The notes below the pieces were generated by a model. It was not told the origin of the DNA and did no database searches. It saw nothing but the letters and a program-made list of their open reading frames with translations. This document shows positions 1-9,712 of a DNA stretch of 21,038 bases, piece by piece. The translations under genes and the position numbers were made by a program. Positions within the stretch are counted from its first letter, which is position 1; each line of letters begins with the position of its first letter. The stretch is from Dictyocoela muelleri (Eukaryota; Microsporidia): the NCBI GenBank assembly GCA_016256075.1, contig SDVU01000100.1:1-21038 (forward strand), read 5' to 3'.

Positions 1-160
1 TAGATAATGTTTTTATTTCAAGCGTGTTTAGAAATTATGCAAATTATTTTGTTACTTTGTGATAAATTTTTATCTTATAAATGTAAATTTTATAAAAAAT
101 TACAAAAATTTACCTTAGTTTGTTTAAGTTTTTATTTACACTGACACGAATTTTATATAG

Positions 161-262
161 GAGGGGGTATTTTTTAAAAAAGTCTATGGGTGGGTGTGGA
201 GCGATTTTTAAAAAAAAGTCTGGGAAAGGGGTGGGATTTTTTTTCAAAAAGTCTGAGAGGGG
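161..262. repeat. G-rich minisatellite, about three degenerate units
   Basis: Three successive units share the pattern run of T, run of A, AGTCT, then a G-rich tract. The AGTCT cores start at 181, 217 and 250, giving spacings of 36 and 33 bp. The G clusters stand out from the AT-rich surroundings. The flanks (1-160) are plain AT-rich DNA in which I recognise nothing. Open frames crossing the array in both directions are by-products of its composition. Confidence 0.6.
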
Positions 263-299
263 AAATAGTAAAAAATTAATAAATGTTGAAAAAAAAAAT

Positions 300-600
300 G
301 CTCTAAAGACATCAAATCTTACGCAAAACATTAAGAAGCGTATTGTATATCTTAAGATCGAATAAATTTCAATTAACTTTGACAAATCAAGATTTTTAAA
401 AAAAAAGAGTCCTATTAGGGTCATATTATTGACGAAAATGGATCACGGGCAGATACATATAGACTAGTGCCGTTCGAAAAACTAGTGTCACACATAAGAA
501 AGCAACTTCAGCGACTTATCGGCGTACTGAACTGGTATCGCCTTTATATAAGAAATATAAGTGGTAAAATCATACGATTCTCAGATAAACTAAAAAAATG
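300..600 (+). pseudogene. Fossil reverse transcriptase, C-terminal part and connection
   Basis: The translated + strand shows HIIDENGSRAD (from about 423), the palm-end motif of gypsy RTs, followed by LIGVLNWYRLYIRN, the classic segment leading into the RNase H domain. Weaker similarity reaches upstream to about 300. The catalytic YxDD region itself was not seen. Family assignment rests on established Ty3/gypsy RT motifs read by eye. Confidence 0.75.
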
Positions 601-699
601 AATTAAATTCTAATGGTACGCGAGTGATATTGAAGTATTAACGTAAATTTACATTATATAAAGCGACAGATATTATTATATTCCCAGACTCTTAAAGGC

Positions 700-960
700 C
701 CTGTAAAATTGAAAGTAAAGCGTACGATCGAATAATGGGAGCTATAATCAAACAAGAAGATAAAATAAAAGGTATTTATAGTTGAAATTTAACAAATCAG
801 AATAAAATTACTGTGTAGTAGAGAAAGAAATTTTGGCCTTCGCAATCTATTTTACACTTTAAAAATATTTTATTCAATAGTATATCCGTCCTTAAGACAA
901 ATAATCGGGATTTGCTTCATATAGGCCATTTAAGTAAAATAATTGAACGCTAAAAAGTAA
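700..960 (+). pseudogene. Fossil retroelement RNase H
   Basis: Short matches to the Ty3/gypsy RNase H include MGAIIKQEDKIKGIYS near 735-786, resembling the segment after the first catalytic Asp, and a later TNNRDLLH-like segment near 900-920, resembling the usual T-D-N/H-x-x-L motif. Its position between the RT connection and the integrase agrees with gypsy order. It is broken, old and non-functional. Confidence 0.7.
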
Positions 961-1149
961 TATTTCAAGAATTTCAAATCGAAATGAAATTTATAAAAAA
1001 CAAGATAACACTTTAGCGGAAAAATTTTCTCGGTCTTATTTGTAGACACGCATAGAAACTTCGACCCAATTTAGGAAAGATCATCATTAATTACAAGAAG
1101 GCCAAATTTCAATTATAGTTAAAAAAAATTTTAAATTGAATAAACATCA

Positions 1150-2210
1150 AACAAGCAGCTATGTATGGATAATAATGAGAAATTATCTATTCCAGAGAAG
1201 TGTGTGAGCCGTTTCTGAGAGAAATGTACATAAATTTCGTGAATCCAGGCGAAGCGAAATTATACGAAACAATACGAAGTTTTCATATTATTCCTTAATG
1301 TCGAAAAAACATCAGATGCGTCGCAGAGTATTACATAAAATGTCAAAAATGCAAAAGTAAGACAAACAAATATGAATAGTTTCGATAAATATTTGTGCAA
1401 ATGAGGTCCTTGAAATGATTTCATCAAATATCTTTGGTACAGTAAACGCTAAGAATTTGAAAAATACTAGAGATATGGATATATTTTATATCATCACCTT
1501 TACAAAAATTACTCGATATTTACGACAGATACATCCTATTTGACATATCATCGTAATCGTTAATAAAAACTTTTGAAAACAACGTCCTAAAAAAATGGGA
1601 ACGCACAAAAAAAATTTTCTTGTATCAAGGGCACTAGTACATAAGTGATGCCTCTAAAAAAGTACTCGTTAATAATAACATTCATCAAGTCACAACGATC
1701 GCCTATAATCATACAGGGAACACCGTCTCTGTACTATTAAACAAAAACATAGAGAACATCTGCCGAAATTACAAAGGAACGCCAATTCTTGGGCTTAATA
1801 AACTTATCGAAATCCGACTCAAGCACACGTATCAGCGCATATTATACTAATAACCATTTGAGATCATTTTTAAGTAATCATAAATTGATCCAATACAAAT
1901 GAAAGTAAACAATGTAAAACAATCGAAAAATAAAAGAAATACTGCAGGAATATAATACTTAAAGAACAAATAAATTCAGTAAATACACATCTATAAGATG
2001 GGAGATTAAGTCTTCGAAATTTGCATTATCCAGACATATAAAAGACATATTTTTTCTGAACAATTAAAAGTGGTTAAAATAAGTAAGGATAAAACGTTAT
2101 ATCTTAGGCCGAAAATATCAAAACATGAAAACATCAAAACATCAAAACAGAATATCAAAAATATAGCGACTTGTTTGTCGCAAAGAAGAGGAACATGTCG
2201 CACATCGACA
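1150..2210 (+). pseudogene. Fossil retroelement integrase
   Basis: The zinc-binding part is seen near 1230-1370 as a segment resembling the H-H half (NPGEAKLYETIR) followed by KCQKCKSKTNKYE. The core follows at about 1400-1860, with IFYIITFT (near 1477), a relic of the GxxYIS segment near 1629-1650, and KGTPILGLNKLIE (near 1773), all typical of gypsy integrases. The C-terminal region is diffuse and runs to about 2210, where a small CAAAACAT tandem repeat lies. Many breaks; a fossil. Confidence 0.75.
2111..2163 (+). repeat. Short tandem repeat of CAAAACAT type
   Basis: Units close to ATCAAAACAT recur four to five times near the 3' end of the pol fossil. It is probably local replication slippage in AT-rich DNA. 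Confidence 0.5.
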
Positions 2211-2215
2211 TAATA

Positions 2216-2473
2216 AGCCGACTGTTACTGCCTGCCTCGAAAAATTTTATCAAAGAGTTGAAGCTAAAAATTTCTAGAAAAGTCTAAGATGAAAAAATTA
2301 TTAAAAAAAACTATGAAAAAAATTAACGAAAAACCCCCATGTTTCAACATGACTAGGTTCATCAAACTCACACACGATCACTCAATAAACACCTAAATTA
2401 TAAATCATTTATAATTATCTTCTGTTTACAGGGTACATACCACATGAGTCAGGCATTATTATTTTGATTATTA
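2216..2473. other. Spacer between pol fossil and Ginger-like element
   Basis: AT-rich DNA where a 3' LTR would be expected if one survived. I see no confident LTR boundary or polypurine tract. A small palindrome (CATGTTTCAACATG, 2338-2351) is the only structure noticed. Confidence 0.4.
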
Positions 2474-2634
2474 TGTAGCGCGCGCCGCGGGTCACACGCG
2501 CCATTAGCGCCACATTTAGATTTTTCTTATAAAATGAGCATTGCTGGGCCTCGAACATTTGACACAATTTATTTACATTACTATTTACACACGGCTAATA
2601 GTTGTAAAATTATAATTCGTAAAATATATAATTA
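2474..2634 (+). repeat. Left terminal inverted repeat of the Ginger-like element
   Basis: Starts TGTAGCGCGCGCC and pairs with 4264-4424. The outer 40 bp are strikingly GC-rich (GCGCGC, CACACGCGCC, TAGCGCC), unlike the AT-rich interior. The repeat runs to AAAATATATAATTA at the inner edge. Confidence 0.85.
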
Positions 2635-2639
2635 TTTTT

Positions 2640-3936
2640 TTAATTAAAAATTTAATAAATAAATATTTATTTAAATATATAATTAAGAAAATAAAATTAA
2701 AAATAAAATAAAACAAAAATATTATTTTTTTTATTTGCGACATTTTAAATGTTTTAACCTCACCATTTTCATCAATAACTTCTATTCTTTCATTAGACAA
2801 AATCTTTGTTATTTGAACAGTTTTACCAAAAATAGATTCGAATTTGTCTAATTTTAAAGATGGGTTGGTACCAAAATCTTTCAAAATTTTAACAAAATCA
2901 CCTATTTCAAAAACATATTTTGATTTATGGACAACATTTGTTTGTCTATACGTGCATAATATTTTTCATTATTTTCTGAATCTGTAGAATTCCAATCATC
3001 AATAAATTCATCGTTTTCATTTATTGGTAAACTGTTATCAGAGTTGTAAATCATGTTAACACCCTTTATATTTCTAAATTTCATAAATGGGGATTTCTTT
3101 AGCAGTGTGTTTTGTTGTATTATAAAAATAAACAAGTTTTTTTTTAAATTTACACACAATGTCTTTTTTTTCAATTTCATATAAAGACTTAGACAAATAT
3201 CGCGTAATTGTTTGGTTAAATCTTTCTATTATACCTTGGCTTTGGGTTAAATTTGGACGCCCATGTATCTGTATAATAGAAAAATCTTCACATAAAACTT
3301 TTATATTACTATTTTTTAATTCACATCCATTATCTGATTGTAAGTACTTACATGGTCCATATTCATAGAATGTATCTCTAAGAGCTTCGGCAACTAAAGA
3401 CCCGGTTTTGTTTTTTAAAGACTAACGATTGCAAATCTTTAGTAAACATCAATTATTGTCAGTATCCATTTATAATCATAGTTATCATTAGAATACTTCT
3501 TGACGTCAATCAAATAAATTTAAAATCTTGCATTTGGAAGCGGGCCTTTATATGGTGCTGAATCTGATGTTTTTAATGGTAATGAGAATTTTCACACTTC
3601 ACAATCCTGAACCACTTTACGTACAATTTCACGATTTATTTTTAAAAAATATAGTTTACATTGCTCTTCAAGTTTGTTATAACCAATATGGCATTGATAA
3701 TGAATATTCCGGGCCTGTCTTTATATTTTAAAAATATTATCATCACAAATAACAAACTTATGTAATTTATGAACACCATCATCTTTTAAATATAAAAAAT
3801 CGTTTTGTATGATGAAATAGGATGCCTTTCTCTTAAGTCTGTACTTCTTATACCTATCTAAGTCTACATCACTACCCAATATGATATTTTTAATATTGTT
3901 ATATTCTTCGATATTGGCAACAGAAATTTTTTTCAT
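2640..3936 (-). pseudogene. Fossil integrase of the Ginger-like element
   Basis: Reading leftward on the - strand from about 3936: an N-terminal segment with paired basic and hydrophobic stretches (RLKRKASYFIIQNDFLYL), a zinc-binding region near 3600-3720, and a core near 3170-3530 including WILTIIDVY and GRPNLTQSQGIIERFN, the hallmark before the catalytic Glu. A C-terminal beta-barrel-like part follows near 2730-2930 (GKTVQITKILSNERIEVID). The order is that of gypsy-type integrases in Ginger/KRBA2-like proteins. It has several breaks and is not functional as it stands. Confidence 0.75.
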
Positions 3937-4101
3937 CTAGGGTATTTTGGTTTTTTTTGAATAAAAATTTATTGTAATTATTTTCCTCGAAATAACTAAA
4001 AAATAATGCAATATGGTTTTAGATCTAATTTCTTCAGATTTATTTTCATATAATTCTATTTAAAAGATTATAATTTAAATGATTAAGTTTAGAAGTTAAT
4101 A

Positions 4102-4139
4102 AAATATGTCTTCAGCTATAAAATATGTCTTCAGCTATA
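4102..4139 (+). repeat. Perfect 19-bp tandem duplication
   Basis: AAATATGTCTTCAGCTATA occurs twice head to tail (4102-4120, 4121-4139) between the integrase fossil and the right inverted repeat. It is a local duplication, and the perfect match implies it is recent. Confidence 0.9.
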
Positions 4140-4263
4140 AAATTTGTTTATTTACATCACTTAATTAAGCAAATATATCTATTTGATATATTTAAATTTA
4201 ATATTTAGATATTTAAAGAGTTTATTCCAAAATATTTATTAAATTTTTAATTACAAAAAAATA

Positions 4264-4424
4264 ATTATATATTTTACGAATTATAATTTTACAACGATTA
4301 GCCCAGTGTGTAAATAGAAATGTAAATAAATTGTGTCAAATTTTCGAGGCCCGGCAATGCTCATTTTATAAGAAAAATCTAAATGTGGCGCTAATAGCGC
4401 GTGTGGCGCGCTGCGCGCGCCACA
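4264..4424 (-). repeat. Right terminal inverted repeat of the Ginger-like element
   Basis: Its reverse complement starts TGTGGCGCGCGCAGCGCGCC and follows the left repeat through to TAAAATATATAATTA. Open frames on both strands here are by-products of the repeat. Confidence 0.85.
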
Positions 4425-4484
4425 TAATATATTATAAAAGAAAATTTTATTCATTATTAGTGTTAAAAAAATTATATTTTTTTC

Positions 4485-4531
4485 TGACAAACGGGAATTC
4501 TCACAAACGGATATTCTGACAAACGGGACAG
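4485..4531 (-). repeat. Three-unit array of the 16-bp GAATTC repeat (orphan end)
   Basis: Three units of 15-16 bp read on the + strand as CTGACAAACGGGAATT, CTCACAAACGGATATT, CTGACAAACGGGACAG. The reverse complement unit GTCAGAATTCCCGTTT matches the units at 14510-15020 and 6617-6795 in length and in the GAATTCCC core. The terminal GGGACAGACCC resembles the ends of those elements. No partner end was found on the left, so this looks like one surviving end of a foldback. Confidence 0.65.
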
Positions 4532-4770
4532 ACCCACAATTTTTAAAAGTAAGTCTTAATTTAAATTATTTTATTCTGTATATTTGAATTGAGTTATATA
4601 TTAACAAATTAACATTAAAATTATAAATAACCAAAAAAAATCTTTTATTTTAAAATATGTTTAAAATTTTTAATTTTTTATATCAACGTTTTAGTTATTC
4701 AACGGTTTGTTTTTTTACTTTTTAGTATTTCCAAGTTCTGGGCCACCACGAATTACCTGTATCCTGCTGA

Positions 4771-4848
4771 GTCATTAAGAAAACGCAAATTTCGTATAGA
4801 GCTGGGTTATGGGCAACTAGTGACGATTACTTGAAAACTAGGACTTAA
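4771..4848 (+). repeat. 78-bp direct repeat, left copy
   Basis: Matches 6501-6578 over 78 bp without gaps, with about seven differences by eye. It contains AGCTGGGTTATGGGCAACTA. It ends 6 bp before the left end of MULE-1. It is far too long to be an ordinary MULE target duplication (9-11 bp). Confidence 0.9.
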
Positions 4849-4854
4849 GGCTAT

Positions 4855-4906
4855 CTGTCAACTCGCCTCATTGGGGGGAGTTGAGGGATTTTTCACCACA
4901 ATTTTT
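4855..4906 (+). repeat. MULE-1 left inverted repeat with internal hairpin
   Basis: CTGTCAACTCGCCTCATTGG and the following bases form a short stem (CAACTCGCC with GGGGAGTTGA), then the conserved tail up to CAATTTTT. Pairs with 6443-6494. Confidence 0.8.
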
Positions 4907-4920
4907 GACCCTTATGGATC

Positions 4921-6125
4921 ATGAAAAAAATAATCATAATAAAATCACAAAGTTCGGAAAAAATTTTATTACTTGAAGGATATTCTTATAATATACATAA
5001 AGAGATCAATGAAATTACAACATGGAGATGTCGGAATAGAAAATGTCATGGGCGGATAATAATTTCGCAAAAAGGTCATAATTTTAAAAGCATTTATAAT
5101 CAATTCAGATTTTGAATAAATGAAGCGTTGTTTCTCAGATATAATGTTGTTAGACAGGCTTTGTCAACATCTGAACGGTCTAGTGATATTTTGAACTCAG
5201 TAATTGGAATTAAAACTACGCCAATTTCAAATCATTTGCCTCAAACACGTAATTTTATTAATATGATAACGAAAATAAAAAAAAATAATTAAAGATGATG
5301 AAATACCAGAAACAATTAAGGTAACCTTTTCTGGTGAAAAATTTTTATTTTATAATAACAATGCTAGTGATAATAAAAAGATATTAATATTTACAGCAAA
5401 AACTTACATATTATATTTAGAAAAATCAAGCGTCTGGTACTGTGACGGTACATTCAAAACTTCGCCGAGAGAATTTGAACATATTTACACTATTATGGGC
5501 CGAATAAAAAACAAAAATATTCCATAAGTTTATATTATAATGAGAAACAAGTCTAAAAAATGTTATAAAGAAGCATTTGATAAAATCAGAAAGAAAATTA
5601 ATTGTGAGTCCTGATTCATAACAATTGATTTTGAAACGGCTTCATTGATTTCATTGCATGAAACATTCACAAAATCTGAGATTTCCGGCTCTTTCTTTCA
5701 TTTTTCACAAATTTTATTTAGAAAGATTGCAAAATACAATCTTATAGTTTATTATAAAACAAATCCCACATTTAGAGAAGCATTTAGAATGATATTGTCT
5801 TTGGCCTTTGTCCCACATAATTATATAAATGATGAAGTAGAAAAATTAAATCATATATTCTGTCGTGCTATAACTTAAGTGAAATGAAAAATATTTGGAA
5901 AGAATTTAAAGGTAATTATTGACATGATTTAAATAATTTAAGAAAAAAAAACCTTTTTTCTATTTCATTATGGTCTGTGGTTAACCGAATCTTAAATTAA
6001 ATATAAACCACAACCAATTGTCTCGAAGGATGGCATATATCTTTAAATCATAACTTTTCAAAATCACAATCTAGTAACTGGAATTGGGTATTGAGCTTAA
6101 GAAACAAATATATTTACAGAAAATA
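4921..6125 (+). pseudogene. MULE transposase with FLYWCH zinc finger (broken)
   Basis: DNA-binding and DDE transposase of MULE-1. The first 64 codons (4921-5115) encode a FLYWCH finger: G20-Y21 before the finger, W35-R-C37, C42 and H53. The frame goes on past a TGA (5113-5115) to a TAA near 5292. A +/-1 shift in a run of A near 5285 moves the core into the next frame. That frame holds WYCDGTFK (5435, first catalytic Asp at 5444-5446), two in-frame stops (near 5526 and at 5612-5614), then ITIDFETAS (second Asp at 5627-5629) and MILSLAFVP. Farther on, WSVVNRILN (5971) and TNCLEGWH (W at 6031-6033) are the usual MULE C-terminal signature. The ATG at 4921 follows the left repeat by 14 bp and is the natural start. 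Family function: cut-and-paste transposition in the nucleus. Confidence 0.85.
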
Positions 6126-6442
6126 AAATTTACAAAATATTTTTCAATAGTGATGATTTAAAAGATAATAAATTTAAAATTTTTATTAAGATGATTAATT
6201 ATAATGATAACTATCCAGGTTTACAATATTTAAAAGTAGTATCAACATAATTAAAAATTAAAAATAAATTTGATTAATTATGAATTACCGGTCAAAAATA
6301 AAATATATTCAATTCAATACAAGTCAATTTTTGATCTTTTATTTTGATTTTTTTTTGTTTTAATTTATTTTTTTTTCGAAATTTTTTAAATCCTTTTTTT
6401 ATTATTAAAAACATTTTACATTTTGCATTTTTGGAAAGGAAT

Positions 6443-6494
6443 AAAAATTGTGGCGAAAAATCCGTCAACTCGCCCATCTGGGGAAGGTTGACGG
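6443..6494 (-). repeat. MULE-1 right inverted repeat with internal hairpin
   Basis: AAAAATTGTGGCGAAAAATC followed by CGTCAACTCGCCCATCTGGG mirrors 4906-4855. The small internal stem is preserved. Confidence 0.8.
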
Positions 6495-6500
6495 ATTACG

Positions 6501-6578
6501 GTCATTGAAAAAGCGCAAATCTCGTATACAGCTGGGTTATGGGCAACTAGTGACGCATACTTGAAAACTAGGACTTAA
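6501..6578 (+). repeat. 78-bp direct repeat, right copy
   Basis: Second copy of the repeat at 4771-4848, same orientation, starting 6 bp after MULE-1 ends. A weaker, inverted resemblance (TCAAGTAATACGTCACTA) lies near 9264-9281 just outside MULE-2. Confidence 0.9.
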
Positions 6579-6601
6579 AGTTCAAAGAATATTGTTGGAG
6601 A

Positions 6602-7330
6602 CGGTTATGCCCGAAGTGTCAAATTTCTAAAATGTCAAATTGTCAAAATATCGAATTCCCAAAATTCTGAATTCTCAAAATTTCATATTCCCCAAATGTC
6701 GAATTCCCTAAATGTAGAATTCTTAAATGTCGAATTCCCAAAATGTCGAATTCCCAAAATGTCGAATTCTAAAAATGTCGAATTCCTAATATATATAATT
6801 CTCAAAATTTATAATTCATGAAGTGTATAAGAAAGATAATATGAATTCGATCAGCATATACATGATTTTATACTTGTAAATAACGCAAAATTATTAGCGT
6901 ATTCAAATTAAATCTGAGATAATCACATAAAAATATAATTTTCAAGTTATATAAATTATTTTAAAAAAAGAAAGGCGGAATAGCAAGCTTATCAATAGTA
7001 AGAACATTGTTTTTAATAAAACCCTAATTATGTCAGTATTTTTCATCTTTTAAAACAACAATTTTCTATTTATACGTATTGTTAAGAGATGATAGCATAA
7101 TTCTAGTTGCGGCGTTTGCAATACTTTTTGACTATTAACGAATATAATTTTGTAATTTTAATTATTTTATTATAAGTATCATATTTACTTTTAGAATTTC
7201 GATTAAATGAAACTATTCATTATCCTAATAACTATTTTTATGTTTAAAAATTATAAATTTTGATAATTCGACATTTTGGGGATTATAAATTTTGGGAATT
7301 CAACATTTTGGGAAGTCACAGTTGGTGACA
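6602..7330. mobile_element. Foldback element of 16-bp GTCGAATTCCCAAAAT repeats
   Basis: The left arm (6617-6795) is an array of roughly ten or more degenerate 16-bp units, best preserved as AATGTCGAATTCCCAA near 6726-6790. The right arm (7262-7318) has the same unit inverted (TTCGACATTTTGGGGA, GGGAATTCAACATTTTGGGA). The interior (6800-7260) is AT-rich without a recognised gene. Right terminal bases (GGGAAGTCAC) resemble those of the nested element ending at 15026. It looks non-autonomous; boundaries are approximate. Confidence 0.65.
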
Positions 7331-7551
7331 AGCCTCCGGATTGGAAACTATAAAATTATCATCACGTAAATTTATTAAATCGATATTTCATAAAAAATGA
7401 TTGAAAAATTAGAAAGAATGAACAAATATAAAAAAATAAAGAAAAATGCAAAATGAACATAAAATTTTTATAAAAACAGTTGAAATATATTTTCAAAATT
7501 ATATATCCATAATTACTAACCAATGGAGTTGTCTCTAAACATAGTCGTTAT
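7331..7551. other. Spacer, nothing recognised
   Basis: AT-rich DNA between the foldback and MULE-2; no motif or repeat noticed. Confidence 0.4.
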
Positions 7552-9234
7552 CTGGCAAATCGCCCTGCCAGGGCGAGTTGGCAGTTTTTCACCCTGAAAT
7601 TTTTATAACCCCATTTCCATAATGAAATTCATATATTAAAAGTCAGAGAAACGGCAGAGTATTGTTATATAAAGGATATTCACATCACAAAAATTCACCC
7701 GGGATTGATTCTTTTATATGGATATGTACAAATAGAAAATGTAAATTTCGTGTTGTTTTATAAGACAATGAAAAAATTATTAAAGTTAATCAAGATCATG
7801 TTATAAACTATGATTTTAACGAAGCTATATTTTTTACGAAACGGGGTTATAAATAGAACATCAATAACCACCGAAAAGTCGCGAGATAACACAATTTATG
7901 AGATTGGAATTCACTCATCTTCAGTAAAAATTATATGCTAAAAGGCGAAATTTTAAGCGACAGTATCACAAAATTTTAAAAAAAAATCAAATAATTGTTG
8001 AGATAATGATATTTATCTCAATATAAAAACGAACTTTCTCATCTGAAATTTTTTTTAATTTTTGATAACGAGACTGAAAATAAAAGTAGGGTTCTCATTT
8101 TGGCACCCAAACACATTTATTTTACCTTAACAAATCAAGTACAAGGTATTGCGATGGTACTTTTAAATCTTGCCTAAGAAATTTTCATCAAATATACACT
8201 ATTATGAAAATATTAGAAAATAAAATTCTGCCATTCATTTGAATTCTCATGAAAAATAAATCAAAAAAGCTATTTGGTAGCATTTAATTATATCAAGAAA
8301 TTTATTAATATTAGTCCTGATTTCATAATCATAGAATTCGAAATAGCCGCATTTTCTGCTTTAAAAGAAGCTTTTCACTCTACAAAAACTCGAGGATATT
8401 TTTTTTCATTTTTCTCAGATATTATATAGGAAAATTCAGACATTAGGGTTGACATCTTATTATATGAAATCTGATGAATTTAGTGAATGTTTTGAAATGA
8501 TACTATCATTGGCTATTGTACCCATTGATAATTTGAAAATTGAAATTGAAAAATTATATAAATCAAAAGACAAGTTTAAATGAAATCAGTTCTTTTTATA
8601 ATGAATTTATGATCTTTATTGTAAGGACATCAACAACGAATCTAATTTACAAACTGTTTTTTGGATCATTTTTGGTCTATATATGATCGAGTATTAAACA
8701 AAATACCTAAGACAAAAATGTTCTTGAAGGATGGTACAGATCTTTAAACAATATTTTTCAAATTGCACATCCAAATATATATATATGTATATGAATTCGG
8801 GATTGAAAAAAAAACAGAATGTAATTGTTGAAAATAAAATTAATCAGTTATTTCTAGAAAACAATGAGACGCATTACACAGAATGGGGAGAATTAACTAA
8901 AAAAATAATTAATTATGATTGCTATCTATGGCTTCAATACTTAAAGATAATGGTTTCCTTGCTAAAAATTAAATATCAAAATTAATAAATTTTTAAACTC
9001 AAACATTTTTAAATTTTTAAATCAGCATAATTGTTTTATTTGACGTTTAAATTTTTTTTCGCTTAATTTTGGGTATACTGTACGAAAGTAATATTTTTTG
9101 GACCCTTATTTCAACATTGTATGTTTTTTTCTTGTTTGAATCTCGAAATAGGATTTCTAAGTATGTGTAATGGGGTATACAAATTTTCGAGCGAAAAAAT
9201 CGGCAACTCGCTCAGGTAGGGCAAGTTTACGGGC
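7552..9234 (+). mobile_element. MULE-2, FLYWCH-type MULE (broken)
   Basis: A 1683-bp relative of MULE-1 in the same orientation. Its ends are inverted repeats with internal hairpins: CTGGCAAATCGCCCTGCCAG with GGGCGAGTTGGCAG on the left, and CGGCAACTCGCTCAGGTAGG on the right. The inner part of the ends (TTTTTCACC / CGCTCGAAAAAAT) also follows MULE-1. Flanks AGTCGTTAT (7543-7551) and AGTCAATTAT (9235-9244) look like a worn 9-10 bp target duplication, normal for MULEs. It is more decayed than MULE-1 and clearly diverged from it, so a different subfamily or an older copy. Confidence 0.8.
7625..8985 (+). pseudogene. MULE-2 transposase with FLYWCH finger (broken)
   Basis: Same domain order as MULE-1. 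FLYWCH finger near 7660-7810: YKGYSHHKNSPG, then WICTNRKCKFRVVL (W, C, C) and a distal His in NQDHV. Core: RYCDGTFKS with the first Asp at 8153-8155; the second catalytic position reads IIEFEIAA, so Asp is replaced by Glu at 8334-8336, which would kill catalysis even without the frameshifts. WSIYDRVLNKIP (W at 8673-8675) and FLEGWYRSLNN (near 8720) are the C-terminal signature. An open stretch at 8731-8985 is in part the genuine C-terminal tail (INQLFLENNETHYTEWGEL). There are multiple stops and shifts, more than in MULE-1. Confidence 0.8.
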
Positions 9235-9244
9235 AGTCAATTAT

Positions 9245-9654
9245 AGTACTGACCTTTGATCTTGTGCTCAAGTAATACGTCACTAATAAGCTACTAAGAA
9301 GCCCACTTGGATACGTGATTTTCATTTGATCAATTACTTAAGAAGATACGTTTAATTTTAAGCCATTTAGTCTATTTTTTCAGTTCCATTATTTATTCTT
9401 AATAAGATGAAGCACGGCACTCATACACACACCAATGAGAGCTTTCTATAGTTTATTTTCTAATTATACCAGTTTCAATAAAATAAAATACGCTTTATCA
9501 ACCGTTATTACTGTTATACTCATTAACTATTTATTATAAATCCCCCGATTTTTTATTAAATTGCTGCTAGCAGTCTTAAAACACGATACTTAAAATAGTT
9601 AAATTTTAAATTTAAATGTGTAAATCAATGAGGTAATAGGTCAAAGTTATCCAC
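9245..9654. other. AT-rich spacer, no gene seen
   Basis: The only item of note is TCAAGTAATACGTCACTA near 9264-9281, resembling the inverted 78-bp repeat around MULE-1. Otherwise nothing recognised. Confidence 0.35.
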
Positions 9655-9712
9655 AGTTTTGCCACATTGTGGCGAAACGACGGATTTTTGTTTTTTTTTT
9701 CGCCAAAAAAAC
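9655..9712 (+). repeat. Hairpin-tipped MULE end
   Basis: CCACATTGTGG is a small palindrome followed by CGAAACGACGGATTTTTG and TTTTTTTTTCGCC. The end at 11403-11455 has a homologous layout (CGCCACTTAGTGGCG, AAACGCCGC, TTTTTTCGCC), as do the MULE-1 ends. Confidence 0.65.

Larger units (their letters stand above)
300..2215 (+). mobile_element. Fossil Ty3/gypsy-type LTR retroelement, pol region only
   Basis: An ancient, heavily broken copy of a Ty3/gypsy pol gene on the + strand. Parts appear in the usual order: reverse transcriptase C-terminal half with connection segment, RNase H, then integrase zinc-binding, catalytic and C-terminal regions. No gag, protease or clear LTR was seen, so the copy is partial; upstream parts are lost or replaced by the minisatellite. 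It carries many breaks (well over ten), which suggests an old insertion. The domain order and short motifs given in the sub-entries are what place it in this family. Confidence 0.8.
2474..4424 (-). mobile_element. Ginger-like DNA transposon with gypsy-type integrase (fossil)
   Basis: About 1.95 kb bounded by long terminal inverted repeats of about 160 bp (2474-2634 and 4264-4424) that match at most positions. The outermost bases read TGTAGC on one end and TGTGGC on the other, agreeing with the TGTNR ends reported for Ginger elements. Inside, on the - strand, is an integrase of the kind also found in KRBA2-like proteins. There are no LTRs and no RT, which favours Ginger over an LTR element. 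It is broken in several places. The close match between the two ends suggests a younger age than the pol fossil to its left. No clear target-site duplication: flanks are ATTA on the left and TAAT on the right. Confidence 0.75.
4855..6494 (+). mobile_element. MULE-1, FLYWCH-type Mutator-like DNA transposon (broken)
   Basis: A 1640-bp element with 52-bp terminal inverted repeats (4855-4906, 6443-6494). Each end carries its own small hairpin made of CAACTCGCC and a partly complementary GGCGAGTTG, followed by GATTTTTCGCCACAATTTTT-like sequence. Between them lies one transposase with an N-terminal FLYWCH finger, a MULE core and a conserved C-terminal motif. No simple 9-bp target duplication abuts the ends; instead 78-bp direct repeats flank it, each 6 bp away. 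The reading frame is broken only a few times, so the copy is moderately old. Confidence 0.85.

Noticed and set aside
110-424. Open frames on both strands at the left edge
   Set aside because: Mostly the G-rich minisatellite; only the last part of the + frame overlaps the fossil RT segment.
2216-2473. Possible 3' LTR after the pol fossil
   Set aside because: No second copy upstream, no convincing TG...CA limits and no polypurine tract.
2640-3936. The - strand integrase as part of a Polinton or LTR element
   Set aside because: No polymerase B, capsid or RT parts nearby, element under 2 kb and bounded by TGTNR-type inverted ends; Ginger fits better.
4281-4519. Opposed open frames over the right end of the Ginger-like element
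   Set aside because: Both lie in the inverted repeat and flanking 16-bp array; composition artefacts of GC-rich repeat.
4771-4848. The 78-bp direct repeat as a tRNA, SINE or LTR
   Set aside because: No A/B box pair or cloverleaf seen, and 78 bp without TG...CA ends is too short for an LTR.
6292-6477. Lysine-rich open frame on the - strand
   Set aside because: Translation of A/T runs beside the right end of MULE-1.
6617-6795. CRISPR-like array
   Set aside because: Units are contiguous 16-bp tandem repeats without unique spacers of constant length, and an inverted arm exists; a minisatellite-type foldback in a eukaryote.
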